Positions 34,746-42,929 of a stretch of 53,721 bases of DNA are shown in pieces. The stretch is from contig CAMWMK010000012.1 in the NCBI GenBank assembly GCA_947175295.1, positions 1-53,721 on the forward strand, in the 5' to 3' direction. The position numbers and the translations under genes were made by a program. The notes under the pieces are model-generated. The model saw only the letters and a program-made list of their open reading frames with translations, was not told where the DNA came from and searched no databases. The number at the start of each line of letters is the position of its first letter. Positions within the stretch are counted from its first letter, which is position 1. This stretch comes from an uncultured Porphyromonadaceae bacterium. Lineage in GTDB: Bacteria > Bacteroidota > Bacteroidia > Bacteroidales > Muribaculaceae.

Positions 34746-36218
34746 TCATTTATATAATAGCAAACCCTCATTTGCTATCTCAGTATTGTGCTCGAAGTCG
34801 TAGGCTGTCATGCTCCGGAGGGTGTAGTAGAGGGTCCAGTAGGTGCTCATTGCGTTGATGAAGCTTCGCTTGGCTACGTTTTTCTCAGTGATGGCGTTCA
34901 TGAGGTCGAGGATTCCGATACGTCCCATTACGAACAGCTTCATCGCTACGGAATGCCTCTGCGTCGACCGTCGAGAGGTCAGCGACGCTATGCCTACCTT
35001 ACGGGCCTGCATATTGAACTGCATCACGAGTTTCTCTACATTCTGCCGGAAATCGTTCATGCCTTGTTCGGCGGTAGTCTGAGCAAGCGCGAGCTGCGAT
35101 TTAGCCTCCTTCACCTTTCCCCGGCCACGTCCCCAGTCAAGGATCGGCACCGAAAGCGTGACGCTCGCATATTCCTGATGCATGAGATGGCTGAAAGACT
35201 GCGCGATGTCCTTACCCGTCTGCGACAGTCCGAACTGCACATAGAGATCGGCCTTCATCCTTGCGTTGGCCTTAGCATAGGCGAGATTGCTTTCTCCCTG
35301 CTTGATGATACGGTCGTAATATTCCGGATCCGGACTGTTGCATAGCGCGAGATCCATTGCCCGAGGCACCGGCACCTGGAAGTCCGGCACGCTGTCGGGC
35401 ATAGTCAATCCGATCTCGACATCGTCGCCCAAAGCGAGAAACGACCGCATGCTCTGCTCAGCCTCCCGAAGGCTTATCTCCGCATCCATCACGTTTGTCT
35501 CCTCATTGAGCCGGTTGATTTCAAGCTGTAGCATTTCGTTTTCCGTTATGGTCCCTATCTCGTAGCGTCCTTGTGCCATTCGGTAGAGGGTGTCAGCCGA
35601 AGCGAAGTTCTGGCGTGCCATGTCAAGTTCGTTGAGGGCTGAAGCAAGGGTAAAGAAATGGCTGCATGTAGACGCGGAGATGAGTTCAAGTGTCTCGGCA
35701 TATTGCTTCTTTGCCTCGCGGTAGCGGATGGGTTCAATCTTCCTATCCCATTTCAGGGAGTTAAAGCCGAAAAGGCTTTGTTCGTAACCTATTACGAGCG
35801 GCTGGCTGCTATATGCCGTAGTTCCGTTCTGCAACTCATCGAGGCGGTTGAGTGAACTTTTAAGAAAGACACTTCCTCCCGTAAGGCTGATGTTCTGGTT
35901 TATCTTCAGCGTCAGGTCGGCTCCGAACTGGTCCTGACGTATGAACATAGCCGTGCCGTCTGACTGTGTGATCTTGTTCATCTCCTTATTGATGTAGGGG
36001 GAGGATGTCAGAGTGACCGAGGGCAGATAGTTAGCGCGATAGTATCGGTAGTTCCAATAGGCCGAGAGAAACGAATTGCGTGCGCTTTGCACAGAGGGCG
36101 ACATCTGGCGTGCGATGTCGATCGCGCCGTCAAGCGTCAGCCGCAATGTGTCGGCCTCGGCCGCAGGGAGCCGCCCGCAGAATGTGGATAAAATAAGTAA
36201 GATGAATATCTTCTTCAT
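34746..36218 (-). CDS. TolC-family outer membrane efflux protein
   Basis: 490 residues. Signal peptide (MKKIFILLILSTFCGRLPAA) and two outer membrane efflux protein repeats (about 30-230 and 280-470) with the long helices that form the trimeric periplasmic tunnel. It is first in the TolC-HlyD-permease operon. The promoter at 36238-36267 carries two palindromes shared with the second permease operon, and the response regulator gene is divergent from it. Confidence 0.94.
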   Translation of the reverse strand: MKKIFILLILSTFCGRLPAAEADTLRLTLDGAIDIARQMSPSVQSARNSFLSAYWNYRYYRANYLPSVTLTSSPYINKEMNKITQSDGTAMFIRQDQFGADLTLKINQNISLTGGSVFLKSSLNRLDELQNGTTAYSSQPLVIGYEQSLFGFNSLKWDRKIEPIRYREAKKQYAETLELISASTCSHFFTLASALNELDMARQNFASADTLYRMAQGRYEIGTITENEMLQLEINRLNEETNVMDAEISLREAEQSMRSFLALGDDVEIGLTMPDSVPDFQVPVPRAMDLALCNSPDPEYYDRIIKQGESNLAYAKANARMKADLYVQFGLSQTGKDIAQSFSHLMHQEYASVTLSVPILDWGRGRGKVKEAKSQLALAQTTAEQGMNDFRQNVEKLVMQFNMQARKVGIASLTSRRSTQRHSVAMKLFVMGRIGILDLMNAITEKNVAKRSFINAMSTYWTLYYTLRSMTAYDFEHNTEIANEGLLLYK

Positions 36219-36237
36219 TGCTGTCTGGATTATATTG

Positions 36238-36333
36238 CAAAGTTACCTCCTTGCTTTGACCTGGCAATGAAATCCGGAAGGCGCGAGTGCGGATTGGATG
36301 AAAATCATACACTCGGGCGTATGAAAATCATAC
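36238..36333 (-). promoter_or_regulatory. TolC promoter with paired 15-bp palindromes
   Basis: Minus-strand TTG (36265-36267), 19 bases, TAACTTTG (36238-36245). Upstream are GGATGAAAATCATAC (36296-36310) and GTATGAAAATCATAC (36319-36333); the second is a perfect 6-3-6 palindrome. Centres are 23 bases apart and the first is 58 bases from the -7 element, exactly as at 29112-29212. They are likely activator sites for the adjacent response regulator. Confidence 0.78.
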
Positions 36334-36393
36334 ACTTTTTGTGTCGCATAGTTTAAAGTGTGTCGTAAGCGGTGGAATGTTGAAGTTTTTTAT

Positions 36394-36401
36394 TAAATTT
36401 G
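36394..36401 (+). promoter_or_regulatory. -7 element of the two-component operon
   Basis: TAAATTTG, giving a start near 36408 and a short leader to the ATG at 36426. The paired palindromes lie 61 to 98 bases upstream, so the same sites could also control this operon. No good TTG is found at -33. Confidence 0.5.
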
Positions 36402-36425
36402 CACAAAGATTATGAGTTTGCAGTT

Positions 36426-36944
36426 ATGAAATATGGAACTATACTGGTGGTTGACGACAATCCCGCCATACTGACGGCCTTGAAGATCTGTCTGGGCAAG
36501 GTGTTTGAGCAGGTATTGACGCTTACTGAACCCGAGAACATACTGATCACCCTTCGCCAGCAGCATGTCGATATAATATTACTCGACATGAACTTCTCAA
36601 ATGGAGTCAACTCCGGACAGGACGGGATGATATGGCTCTCGTCGATAAAGCGGCGAAATCCCGACATTCCGGTGGTCTTGATCACAGCCTACGCCGACGT
36701 GAAACTCGCCGTAAGGGGATTGAAAAACGGAGCGGCTGATTTCGTCACAAAGCCTTGGGACAATGATGAACTGATACGCGTGCTCAAGGACGCAATCGAC
36801 AATTCGAAGGAAGTGGCCCCTCTCCACGAAGTGGAGCTGGAGCATATAAGGAAGGTGGTCGATAAATGCCATGGCAATATGACCAAGGCCGCAGACCTGC
36901 TCGGGATAACACGCCAGACACTATATCGGAAATATCAGCCATGA
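36426..36944 (+). CDS. Response regulator with receiver and Fis-type HTH, no AAA+ domain
   Basis: 172 residues. The receiver domain (1-125) has Asp10/Asp11, phospho-acceptor Asp54 (LLDMNF), Thr87 and Lys109. A Fis-type helix-turn-helix (137-171, GNMTKAADLLGITRQTLYRK) follows directly, like the end of NtrC proteins but without the sigma-54-contacting ATPase. This layout is that of RegA/ActR/PrrA regulators. An upstream TTG at 36399 lies inside the promoter element, so the ATG at 36426 is used. It overlaps the kinase gene by 4 bases and faces the TolC operon. Confidence 0.9.
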   Translation: MKYGTILVVDDNPAILTALKICLGKVFEQVLTLTEPENILITLRQQHVDIILLDMNFSNGVNSGQDGMIWLSSIKRRNPDIPVVLITAYADVKLAVRGLKNGAADFVTKPWDNDELIRVLKDAIDNSKEVAPLHEVELEHIRKVVDKCHGNMTKAADLLGITRQTLYRKYQP

Positions 36945-37780
36945 CCGGAGTTGCCGTCATCATATCGGTTTTGGTTCTGATGTCCGTATTGGTCTATCGC
37001 CATCAGTGCCTTCTGCGCGACAGGGCACGCATCATGCGCGACGCCATGCGCCACCGCGATTTTTCTTTCCGGCTGCCTACAAAAGGATTGCTTTTCGGCG
37101 AGAGGGCTCTGCAGGAGGCTCTGAATCAAATGGGACATGACATCGAAAAGCTTGAGGCCCACAACGAAGTGGAATCCTGGCAACGCCTTACACGCGTGCT
37201 GACCCATGAGATCATGAACGTCATGGCTCCGATACAAAGCATCAGCCAGGCCTATCTTTCCGACCCGGATATAAAGGATTCTCCTTATAAGGAGGGACTG
37301 CAGGCCATCCTTGATTCAAGTTCAGGTCTGACTGTATTCGTAAGCAACTACAGAAAGATGACCCAACTTCAGGCACCCGTCATGCGCGACATCGACTTCG
37401 CGGCTTTCAGCCGAAGCATCGCCTCGCTATATCCTGAACTTAAATGGGAGATAGACGGACCTGCCGACATGACACTCCGTGCTGATGAAGACCTTTTCCG
37501 CCAGGTATTCATCAATATCGTGAAGAATGCAAAAGAAGCGGATGCCCGTAAGATAGGTATCCGCTATTCCGAATCAAGAATTTCGATAAGCAATGACGGA
37601 CATGTCATTCCCGACGACGTGGCGCGTGAGATATTCATCCCGTTCTTCACCACGAAGCCCGAGGGGAGTGGAATAGGACTCTCCATGTCGAGGCAGGTGC
37701 TTATGGGCCAAGGCTATCTGCTACGTCTGGCGGAGCACTCTGAAAAAAACCACAATGTCACCTTCATCCTCGAATGGTAA
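36941..37780 (+). CDS. Sensor histidine kinase
   Basis: 279 residues. One N-terminal membrane helix (about 3-19), a short linker without a recognisable sensor domain, the dimerisation region with His89 in LTHEIMNVMAPIQS, and an ATPase domain with N box FINIVKNAKEA, then SISNDG and GSGIGLSMSR. The lack of a periplasmic domain suggests it senses a membrane or cytoplasmic signal, or a partner such as the efflux complex. The start ATG overlaps the regulator stop (ATGA). They form one two-component system. Confidence 0.92.
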   Translation: MTGVAVIISVLVLMSVLVYRHQCLLRDRARIMRDAMRHRDFSFRLPTKGLLFGERALQEALNQMGHDIEKLEAHNEVESWQRLTRVLTHEIMNVMAPIQSISQAYLSDPDIKDSPYKEGLQAILDSSSGLTVFVSNYRKMTQLQAPVMRDIDFAAFSRSIASLYPELKWEIDGPADMTLRADEDLFRQVFINIVKNAKEADARKIGIRYSESRISISNDGHVIPDDVAREIFIPFFTTKPEGSGIGLSMSRQVLMGQGYLLRLAEHSEKNHNVTFILEW

Positions 37781-37786
37781 CGTGAA

Positions 37787-39070
37787 TTATGCATTGTTGT
37801 TGCGGAGCGAGCGCATGTAGGCGTCGAGCTTAGATTCGGCCGGATTCGGCTGTGGAGTCCAGAACCGTGCTCCCACGAGTCCATCGGGAAGGTATTGCTG
37901 CGGCGCGTAATGATTTTTGTAGTCGTGGGCATACATATAGTCGTGGCCGTAGCCCATCTCCTTCATCAGCGAAGTGGGCGCGTTGCGCAGATGCAGGGGC
38001 ACCGGAAGGTCTCCCGTCTGCCTAACCATCTCCAAGGCATTGTCGATCGATAGATATGCTGAATTGCTTTTGGGCGATGTGGCCAGATAGATGGTACACT
38101 CCGCAAGAATGATGCGTCCCTCTGGCCATCCGATCTTCTGCAGGGCATCGAAAGTGGCATTAGCGAGCAGAAGCGCGTTTGGATTGGCCAGTCCGATGTC
38201 TTCTGCCGCGAGGATCACGAGGCGGCGGGCTATGAATTTCGGGTCCTCTCCTCCGGCCACCATTCGTGCCAGCCAGTAGATGGCCGCATCCGGATCACTG
38301 CCGCGCACGCTCTTGATGAAGGCCGATATGATATCGTAGTGCATCTCGCCGTTCCGGTCGTAGGCGGCGGGATTGACCTGCAGGCAGTTGGTCACGAACT
38401 CATCGTCGATCACTACCGGAGAGCCTTCCGGGACGCTTTGCTCCAGAAGGTCGAGTATGTTGAGCAACTTCCTTGCGTCACCACCGGCGAAGCGGAAGAG
38501 GGCTTTTGTCGATTTCACTTCTACATCTCTTTTCGACAGTACCCGGTCATTCTTCAATGCCCTGTCAAGTAGCACCTGAAGATCCTCCTCTTCAAGCGAC
38601 TTAAGCGTATACACCTGCGCGCGGCTGAGTAACGGACGAATCACTTCAAACGAGGGATTCTCCGTAGTGGCACCTATTAGGGTGACTACTCCTTTCTCTA
38701 CAGCTCCGAGCAGCGAATCCTGCTGAGCTTTGTTGAATCGGTGGATTTCATCGATGAAGAGAATCGGACGGGCTTTGGCAAACATACTCGATGCTTCGCG
38801 GGTGCAGCGGTCGATCACGTCCCTGACATCCTTCACTCCCGACGTCACGGCACTGAGCGTGAAAAACGGTGCTTCGATCGTGTTGGCTATGATTCGTGCA
38901 AGAGTTGTCTTTCCCACACCGGGAGGACCCCACAGGATAAAGGAGTTGATCTTGCCCGACTCAATCATATTGCGTATGATGCCCCCTTCCCCTACAAGAT
39001 GCCTCTGTCCGATATAATCGTCAAGGGAATGCGGGCGGAGACGCTCGGCGAGAGGCTCAAAATTGTTCAT
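37787..39070 (-). CDS. rarA: Replication-associated recombination protein A (RarA/MgsA)
   Basis: 427 residues. The AAA+ clamp-loader-like core has Walker A GPPGVGKTT, Walker B ILFIDEIHRFN, sensor 1 IGATTENPSF, and the family's C-terminal tetramerisation domain (KSVRGSDPDAAIYWLARM, and YAHDYKNHYAPQQYLPD). RarA acts at stalled forks. Its stop is 6 bases from the kinase stop on the other strand, so the two transcripts converge with no visible terminator. Confidence 0.95.
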   Translation of the reverse strand: MNNFEPLAERLRPHSLDDYIGQRHLVGEGGIIRNMIESGKINSFILWGPPGVGKTTLARIIANTIEAPFFTLSAVTSGVKDVRDVIDRCTREASSMFAKARPILFIDEIHRFNKAQQDSLLGAVEKGVVTLIGATTENPSFEVIRPLLSRAQVYTLKSLEEEDLQVLLDRALKNDRVLSKRDVEVKSTKALFRFAGGDARKLLNILDLLEQSVPEGSPVVIDDEFVTNCLQVNPAAYDRNGEMHYDIISAFIKSVRGSDPDAAIYWLARMVAGGEDPKFIARRLVILAAEDIGLANPNALLLANATFDALQKIGWPEGRIILAECTIYLATSPKSNSAYLSIDNALEMVRQTGDLPVPLHLRNAPTSLMKEMGYGHDYMYAHDYKNHYAPQQYLPDGLVGARFWTPQPNPAESKLDAYMRSLRNNNA

Positions 39071-39077
39071 AAGCCTA

Positions 39078-39728
39078 TCATCTTGCCTTTAAGTTTTCCT
39101 CCAATCGGTCAGGGTATATGTCGGCTACGGCATTTACCACGATGTCGCTGTATGGCTGTATGTCGGAAGCCTTGAGTGTTCCGGCTATTCCTATCACGAA
39201 TGCTCCGGCAGCCTTACCGGCCTTCACGCCCTGGAGTGAATCCTCAAATACGGCGCAGCGCTTCGGGTCTACGCCAAGGGCCTTAGCGGCCGCGAGGTAG
39301 CCTTCAGGATCAGGTTTGGAGTTGGTAACTTCGTCTCCGGTGATAATGACGTCGAACTTTTCCTTGAATCCCGGCATATCATGCCATAGATGGTCCATCT
39401 TCAGTCCGTTGCTGCTTGTCACCAACGCTACAGGAATTCCTTTGGCCTTCAAAGCGTCGATAAACTCTATCGCGCCCGGCATAGGCCCGTAGATCATCAT
39501 GCCTTCCAACCGCAACAGTTCCTTCGTTATGTCTTCCCTCGCCTCTTCCGGGAAGTGTCTTTCAAGGATATCCTCAAGGGTGGTACCCTTTATCTTATAT
39601 GCGAAGTTTTCGATTCCAGTAGGCCAGTGTTTCTCGATTGCTTCCCAGATTTTGGTATATATACGTTCGCTGTCGACCAGGACTCCATCAAGGTCGAACA
39701 GGCAGGCTATATCATTATTTGCTTCCAT
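39078..39728 (-). CDS. HAD hydrolase, beta-phosphoglucomutase-like
   Basis: 216 residues. HAD motif I DLDGVLVDSE (nucleophile Asp12), motif II VTSSN, motif III Lys in NSKPDPEGY, motif IV VFEDS, with a helical cap domain (about 20-85). This is the subfamily of sugar-phosphate phosphatases and beta-phosphoglucomutase, and the substrate is not predictable. The only promoter element seen (39735-39742) ends 6 bases before the ATG, so the mRNA may be leaderless. Confidence 0.9.
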   Translation of the reverse strand: MEANNDIACLFDLDGVLVDSERIYTKIWEAIEKHWPTGIENFAYKIKGTTLEDILERHFPEEAREDITKELLRLEGMMIYGPMPGAIEFIDALKAKGIPVALVTSSNGLKMDHLWHDMPGFKEKFDVIITGDEVTNSKPDPEGYLAAAKALGVDPKRCAVFEDSLQGVKAGKAAGAFVIGIAGTLKASDIQPYSDIVVNAVADIYPDRLEENLKAR

Positions 39729-39734
39729 TAGCTA

Positions 39735-39782
39735 CAAAATTACTAAAATTTTATGAAGTGAGAAAAAAAATTATTAACTTTG
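39735..39782. promoter_or_regulatory. Divergent -7 elements of the HAD and FAD genes
   Basis: The minus-strand TAATTTTG (39735-39742) serves the HAD gene. The plus-strand TAACTTTG (39775-39782) serves the oxidoreductase at 39853, leaving a leader of about 60 bases. Neither has a clear TTG at -33. Confidence 0.5.
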
Positions 39783-39852
39783 TAGTGAAAACATTCAGGC
39801 GGCGGTTTTTGTTTCTGCTGCAAGGGTGCAATACAACTCTATTTAGTGGAAA

Positions 39853-41421
39853 ATGATAAAGGACATATCCCTTCGAGTATCGCCCGAAACGGCATCATCC
39901 CCTCAGCTGCTTGCTCCAAAAGTGTATGGCGCGGCAGGCGGCAAGGTAAACGATTGGAAAGTGGTGCGTCGCTCGATCGATGCTCGAAAACGTGACATAA
40001 TCATCAATCTTACCGTGCGTGTGGCTTCCGGTGAAGACCGGAAGGTGCCTTCCGGCTACGTTCCGGTGGCGTTTCCCGACGTTTCACAATCGCAGCATAC
40101 CGTTGTGATAGTGGGCGCGGGTCCTGCGGGCCTTTTCGCGGCTCTTGAGTGCATCAGGCTCGGCATGCGCCCCATAGTGCTTGAGCGAGGGAAGGATGTC
40201 GATTCCCGACGACTCGACATCGCCACATTAAACCGCGAACGAAAGATCGATCCGGAATCAAACTATTGCTTTGGCGAGGGAGGTGCAGGCACTTTCTCCG
40301 ATGGTAAACTATACACCCGCAGCAAAAAACGCGGCAATCCTACGGAAGTGCTTTCGCTTCTCGTGCAGCATGGTGCTAAGGAGGATATTCTCATCGACTC
40401 CCATCCCCACATAGGCAGCGACCGCCTGCCCGGCATAATGAAGGCCATACGCCAGACCATAATAGAATGCGGAGGCGAAGTGCGGTTTCAGACCAAGGTG
40501 GATCGTCTTCTGATTCAAGACGGAGCCGTGAGGGGAGTGCTTACTGCCGATGAGAGTGAAGTGGTCGGAGATGCCGTAATCCTCGCTACAGGACATTCAG
40601 CACGCGACGTCTACCGCAGTCTTGCACGCGACGGCATAAGGATGGAATCCAAGGGTCTTGCCGTGGGAGTCCGCCTTGAGCATCCGCAGCAGGCCATCGA
40701 CCGTATTCAATATCACAGTCCAGCCGGAAGGGGCCGCTGGCTCCCGGCGGCGGAATACAATTTCGTCGCTCAGGTCGATGGTCGCGGTGTCTATAGTTTC
40801 TGCATGTGTCCCGGCGGTGTCGTAGTGGCAGCGGGTAGCGGACCGGAGGAATTGGTGGTCAACGGAATGTCTGCCTCCTCCAGAAGCAGTATATGGGCAA
40901 ATTCAGGCATGGTCGTGGAGCTGCGTCCCGGCGATTTCCCCGAATATGCCGGGAGGGGAGAGTTCGAGATGCTCGATCTTGTGGAGGATCTTGAAAGGAA
41001 GATGTATGAAGCCTCTGATCGAGGCATCGTCGCCCCGGCCCAGCGCATGAAGGATTTCGTAGATGGCAAAGCATCGAAAAACCTTCCTCCATCAAGCTAC
41101 ATCCCGGGCCTTTATGAGGCACGTATGGATCAATTGCTCCCTCCATTCATCGCCACACGCCTTCAGAAGGGTTTTTCTGAATTCGGACGTAAAGCGAAGG
41201 GATTTCTGAGCAATGACGCCATTCTGATCGGTCTGGAGTCGCGCACCTCGAGTCCTGTGAGGATTCCCCGCGATAAGGAGACCCTATGCCATACTGATGT
41301 AAAGGGACTTTATCCGGCGGGAGAAGGAGCCGGATATGCCGGAGGCATCGTCTCAGCCGCCATCGACGGTATGCGCTGCGCCCGCAGCATCAAGGATTCC
41401 CTGAATCCTCCCAAGCCGTAA
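39853..41421 (+). CDS. FAD-dependent oxidoreductase, uncharacterised
   Basis: 522 residues. A preceding N-terminal domain (1-85) is followed by the dinucleotide-binding site VVIVGAGPAGLFAALE with VLERGK, a conserved CFGEGGAGTFSDGKLYTR segment, a second nucleotide-related region (VILATGHSARDVYRSL), and the C-terminal FAD site LYPAGEGAGYAGGIVSAA. This matches the widespread bacterial family of uncharacterised FAD-dependent dehydrogenases. The reaction is unknown. Confidence 0.88.
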   Translation: MIKDISLRVSPETASSPQLLAPKVYGAAGGKVNDWKVVRRSIDARKRDIIINLTVRVASGEDRKVPSGYVPVAFPDVSQSQHTVVIVGAGPAGLFAALECIRLGMRPIVLERGKDVDSRRLDIATLNRERKIDPESNYCFGEGGAGTFSDGKLYTRSKKRGNPTEVLSLLVQHGAKEDILIDSHPHIGSDRLPGIMKAIRQTIIECGGEVRFQTKVDRLLIQDGAVRGVLTADESEVVGDAVILATGHSARDVYRSLARDGIRMESKGLAVGVRLEHPQQAIDRIQYHSPAGRGRWLPAAEYNFVAQVDGRGVYSFCMCPGGVVVAAGSGPEELVVNGMSASSRSSIWANSGMVVELRPGDFPEYAGRGEFEMLDLVEDLERKMYEASDRGIVAPAQRMKDFVDGKASKNLPPSSYIPGLYEARMDQLLPPFIATRLQKGFSEFGRKAKGFLSNDAILIGLESRTSSPVRIPRDKETLCHTDVKGLYPAGEGAGYAGGIVSAAIDGMRCARSIKDSLNPPKP

Positions 41422-41487
41422 CCCTTCCAAACCCATCAACCCATCAACCCTCTAAACCTCCTAAACCACTTAAACCTCCTAAACCGA
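41422..41487. repeat. Degenerate 8-9 bp tandem repeat
   Basis: The gap between the oxidoreductase and tsaB is made of units such as AACCCATC (twice) and AAACCTCCT (twice) with AAACCACTT between, all on a theme AAACCnnCT. Purines and pyrimidines are strongly split between strands. Such arrays arise by slippage and may vary in length between strains. Confidence 0.6.
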
Positions 41488-41488
41488 A

Positions 41489-42187
41489 ATGAGCACTATA
41501 TTAGCAATAGAGACATCAGGCAAGTACTGCAGCGTGGCCCTCATCCATGAAGGACTCGCTGAGTTCAGCCGTGAAGATGAAGTGGAAATGAACCATGCAC
41601 GGGCCATCGGTCCGTTTGTCGACGAGTGCGTAAAGGAAGCGCGACGCCGCGAATGGAAGATAGATGCAGTAGCCGTAAGCATGGGTCCAGGCAGCTATAC
41701 CGGACTCCGTATAGGCCTGTCAATGGCAAAAGGACTTTGCTTCTCTCTCGGAGTGCCCCTTATCGGAGTATCGACTCTGAAGCTGATCGCAGTGAAAGCC
41801 ATGTTCCGAAACATAGATTGGCAGGGCGACGAGATCCTTGTCCCGATGATCGACGCCCGTAGGATGGAGGTCTACACCGCGGCCTATGACTTCCGGCTTA
41901 ATGCATTGATGGAGCCGCAGCCGTTGATACTGACTGATGAGAGCTATTCCGAACTTCCGACTGACCGGTCCATATTCTTTATGGGCGATGGAGCCGAGAA
42001 GTCGAAGGATGTGCTGAAAGGGGAGGGGCGCCATTGGATAGATGGCGTAAATCCCAAGGCCTCGGACATGACCGCACTCGCTGAGAAGGCATTCCGGGAG
42101 GGCGATTTCCTTGATGTGGCATACAGTGTGCCGGAATACCTTAAGGAATACGAAGCCAAGAAATCGGCTGTAAAAGGCCTTTCATGA
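41489..42187 (+). CDS. tsaB: tRNA t6A synthesis protein TsaB
   Basis: 232 residues, with an ASKHA fold: ILAIETSGKYCSVAL, NHARAIGPFVDE and the glycine-rich MGPGSYTGLRIGLSMAKGL. TsaB works with TsaD and TsaE to make threonylcarbamoyladenosine at position 37 of tRNAs reading ANN codons. It has an inactive metal site compared with TsaD. It starts just after the tandem repeat, and heads a run of plus-strand housekeeping genes. Confidence 0.93.
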   Translation: MSTILAIETSGKYCSVALIHEGLAEFSREDEVEMNHARAIGPFVDECVKEARRREWKIDAVAVSMGPGSYTGLRIGLSMAKGLCFSLGVPLIGVSTLKLIAVKAMFRNIDWQGDEILVPMIDARRMEVYTAAYDFRLNALMEPQPLILTDESYSELPTDRSIFFMGDGAEKSKDVLKGEGRHWIDGVNPKASDMTALAEKAFREGDFLDVAYSVPEYLKEYEAKKSAVKGLS

Positions 42188-42243
42188 TTTGAAAAAACAC
42201 ACAGCTGCCTCGGAGAGGCGAGTATCTAATAGACTTATACCTT

Positions 42244-42924
42244 ATGGAAGAAAACAATTTTGATATAAATACCGAAGAAATCAGAAACACCTATGTGGAG
42301 CCTGATATGATCAGGATGATACCATACAATACCGGTATGGAACCGCTCCTCCTTGCAGAATACGGACGCAACATACAGAACCTTGTAGACTTCTGTGTCG
42401 GAATTCCCGACCGGGAAGAACGCACGAGATGTGCCTACGCAATAGCCGACATCATGACCGTGCTCTTCCCGGCTCTTAAGAAAGATCCCAACGACAGGAA
42501 GAAGATCTGGGACCATATCAACATCATGTCGCGATTCGAACTCGACATTGACTTCCCCGTTCCTGTGATCCAGGCAGAGGAAGCCAATCCCGTTCCGGAT
42601 CCGATCCCTTACAGCAATTCACGCGAGATAATCTTCCGCTACTACGGCAAGCATATACAGGAGATGGTGCGTACGGTAGCCGACATGGAGGAATCGGAGG
42701 AGCGCTTCAATCTCATAGGAGTCATAGCCAACCATATGAAGAAGCTTATGCTCGCCCACAACAAAGAGGCTGTGAGCGACATGAAGGTATTCAACGACCT
42801 GCGATTCATCAGCGACGGAAAGATCGACCTCCAGCCGGGCGACATCTATCTCTACGACTTCCAGGAAGTGCAGCAACCGACGAAGCAAAAACAGAACAAG
42901 AAGAAAAACAAGCAAAATTTCTGA
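42244..42924 (+). CDS. DUF4290 family protein
   Basis: 226 residues, helical, beginning with the YNTGMEPLLLAEYGRNIQNLV segment of DUF4290, with a second similar YYGKHIQEMV unit later. This suggests an internal repeat. The tail is lysine-rich (KQKQNKKKNKQNF). The family is confined largely to Bacteroidota and lies in front of murA in many members. No function is known. The stop is 5 bases before murA. Confidence 0.85.
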   Translation: MEENNFDINTEEIRNTYVEPDMIRMIPYNTGMEPLLLAEYGRNIQNLVDFCVGIPDREERTRCAYAIADIMTVLFPALKKDPNDRKKIWDHINIMSRFELDIDFPVPVIQAEEANPVPDPIPYSNSREIIFRYYGKHIQEMVRTVADMEESEERFNLIGVIANHMKKLMLAHNKEAVSDMKVFNDLRFISDGKIDLQPGDIYLYDFQEVQQPTKQKQNKKKNKQNF

Positions 42925-42929
42925 CGTAG

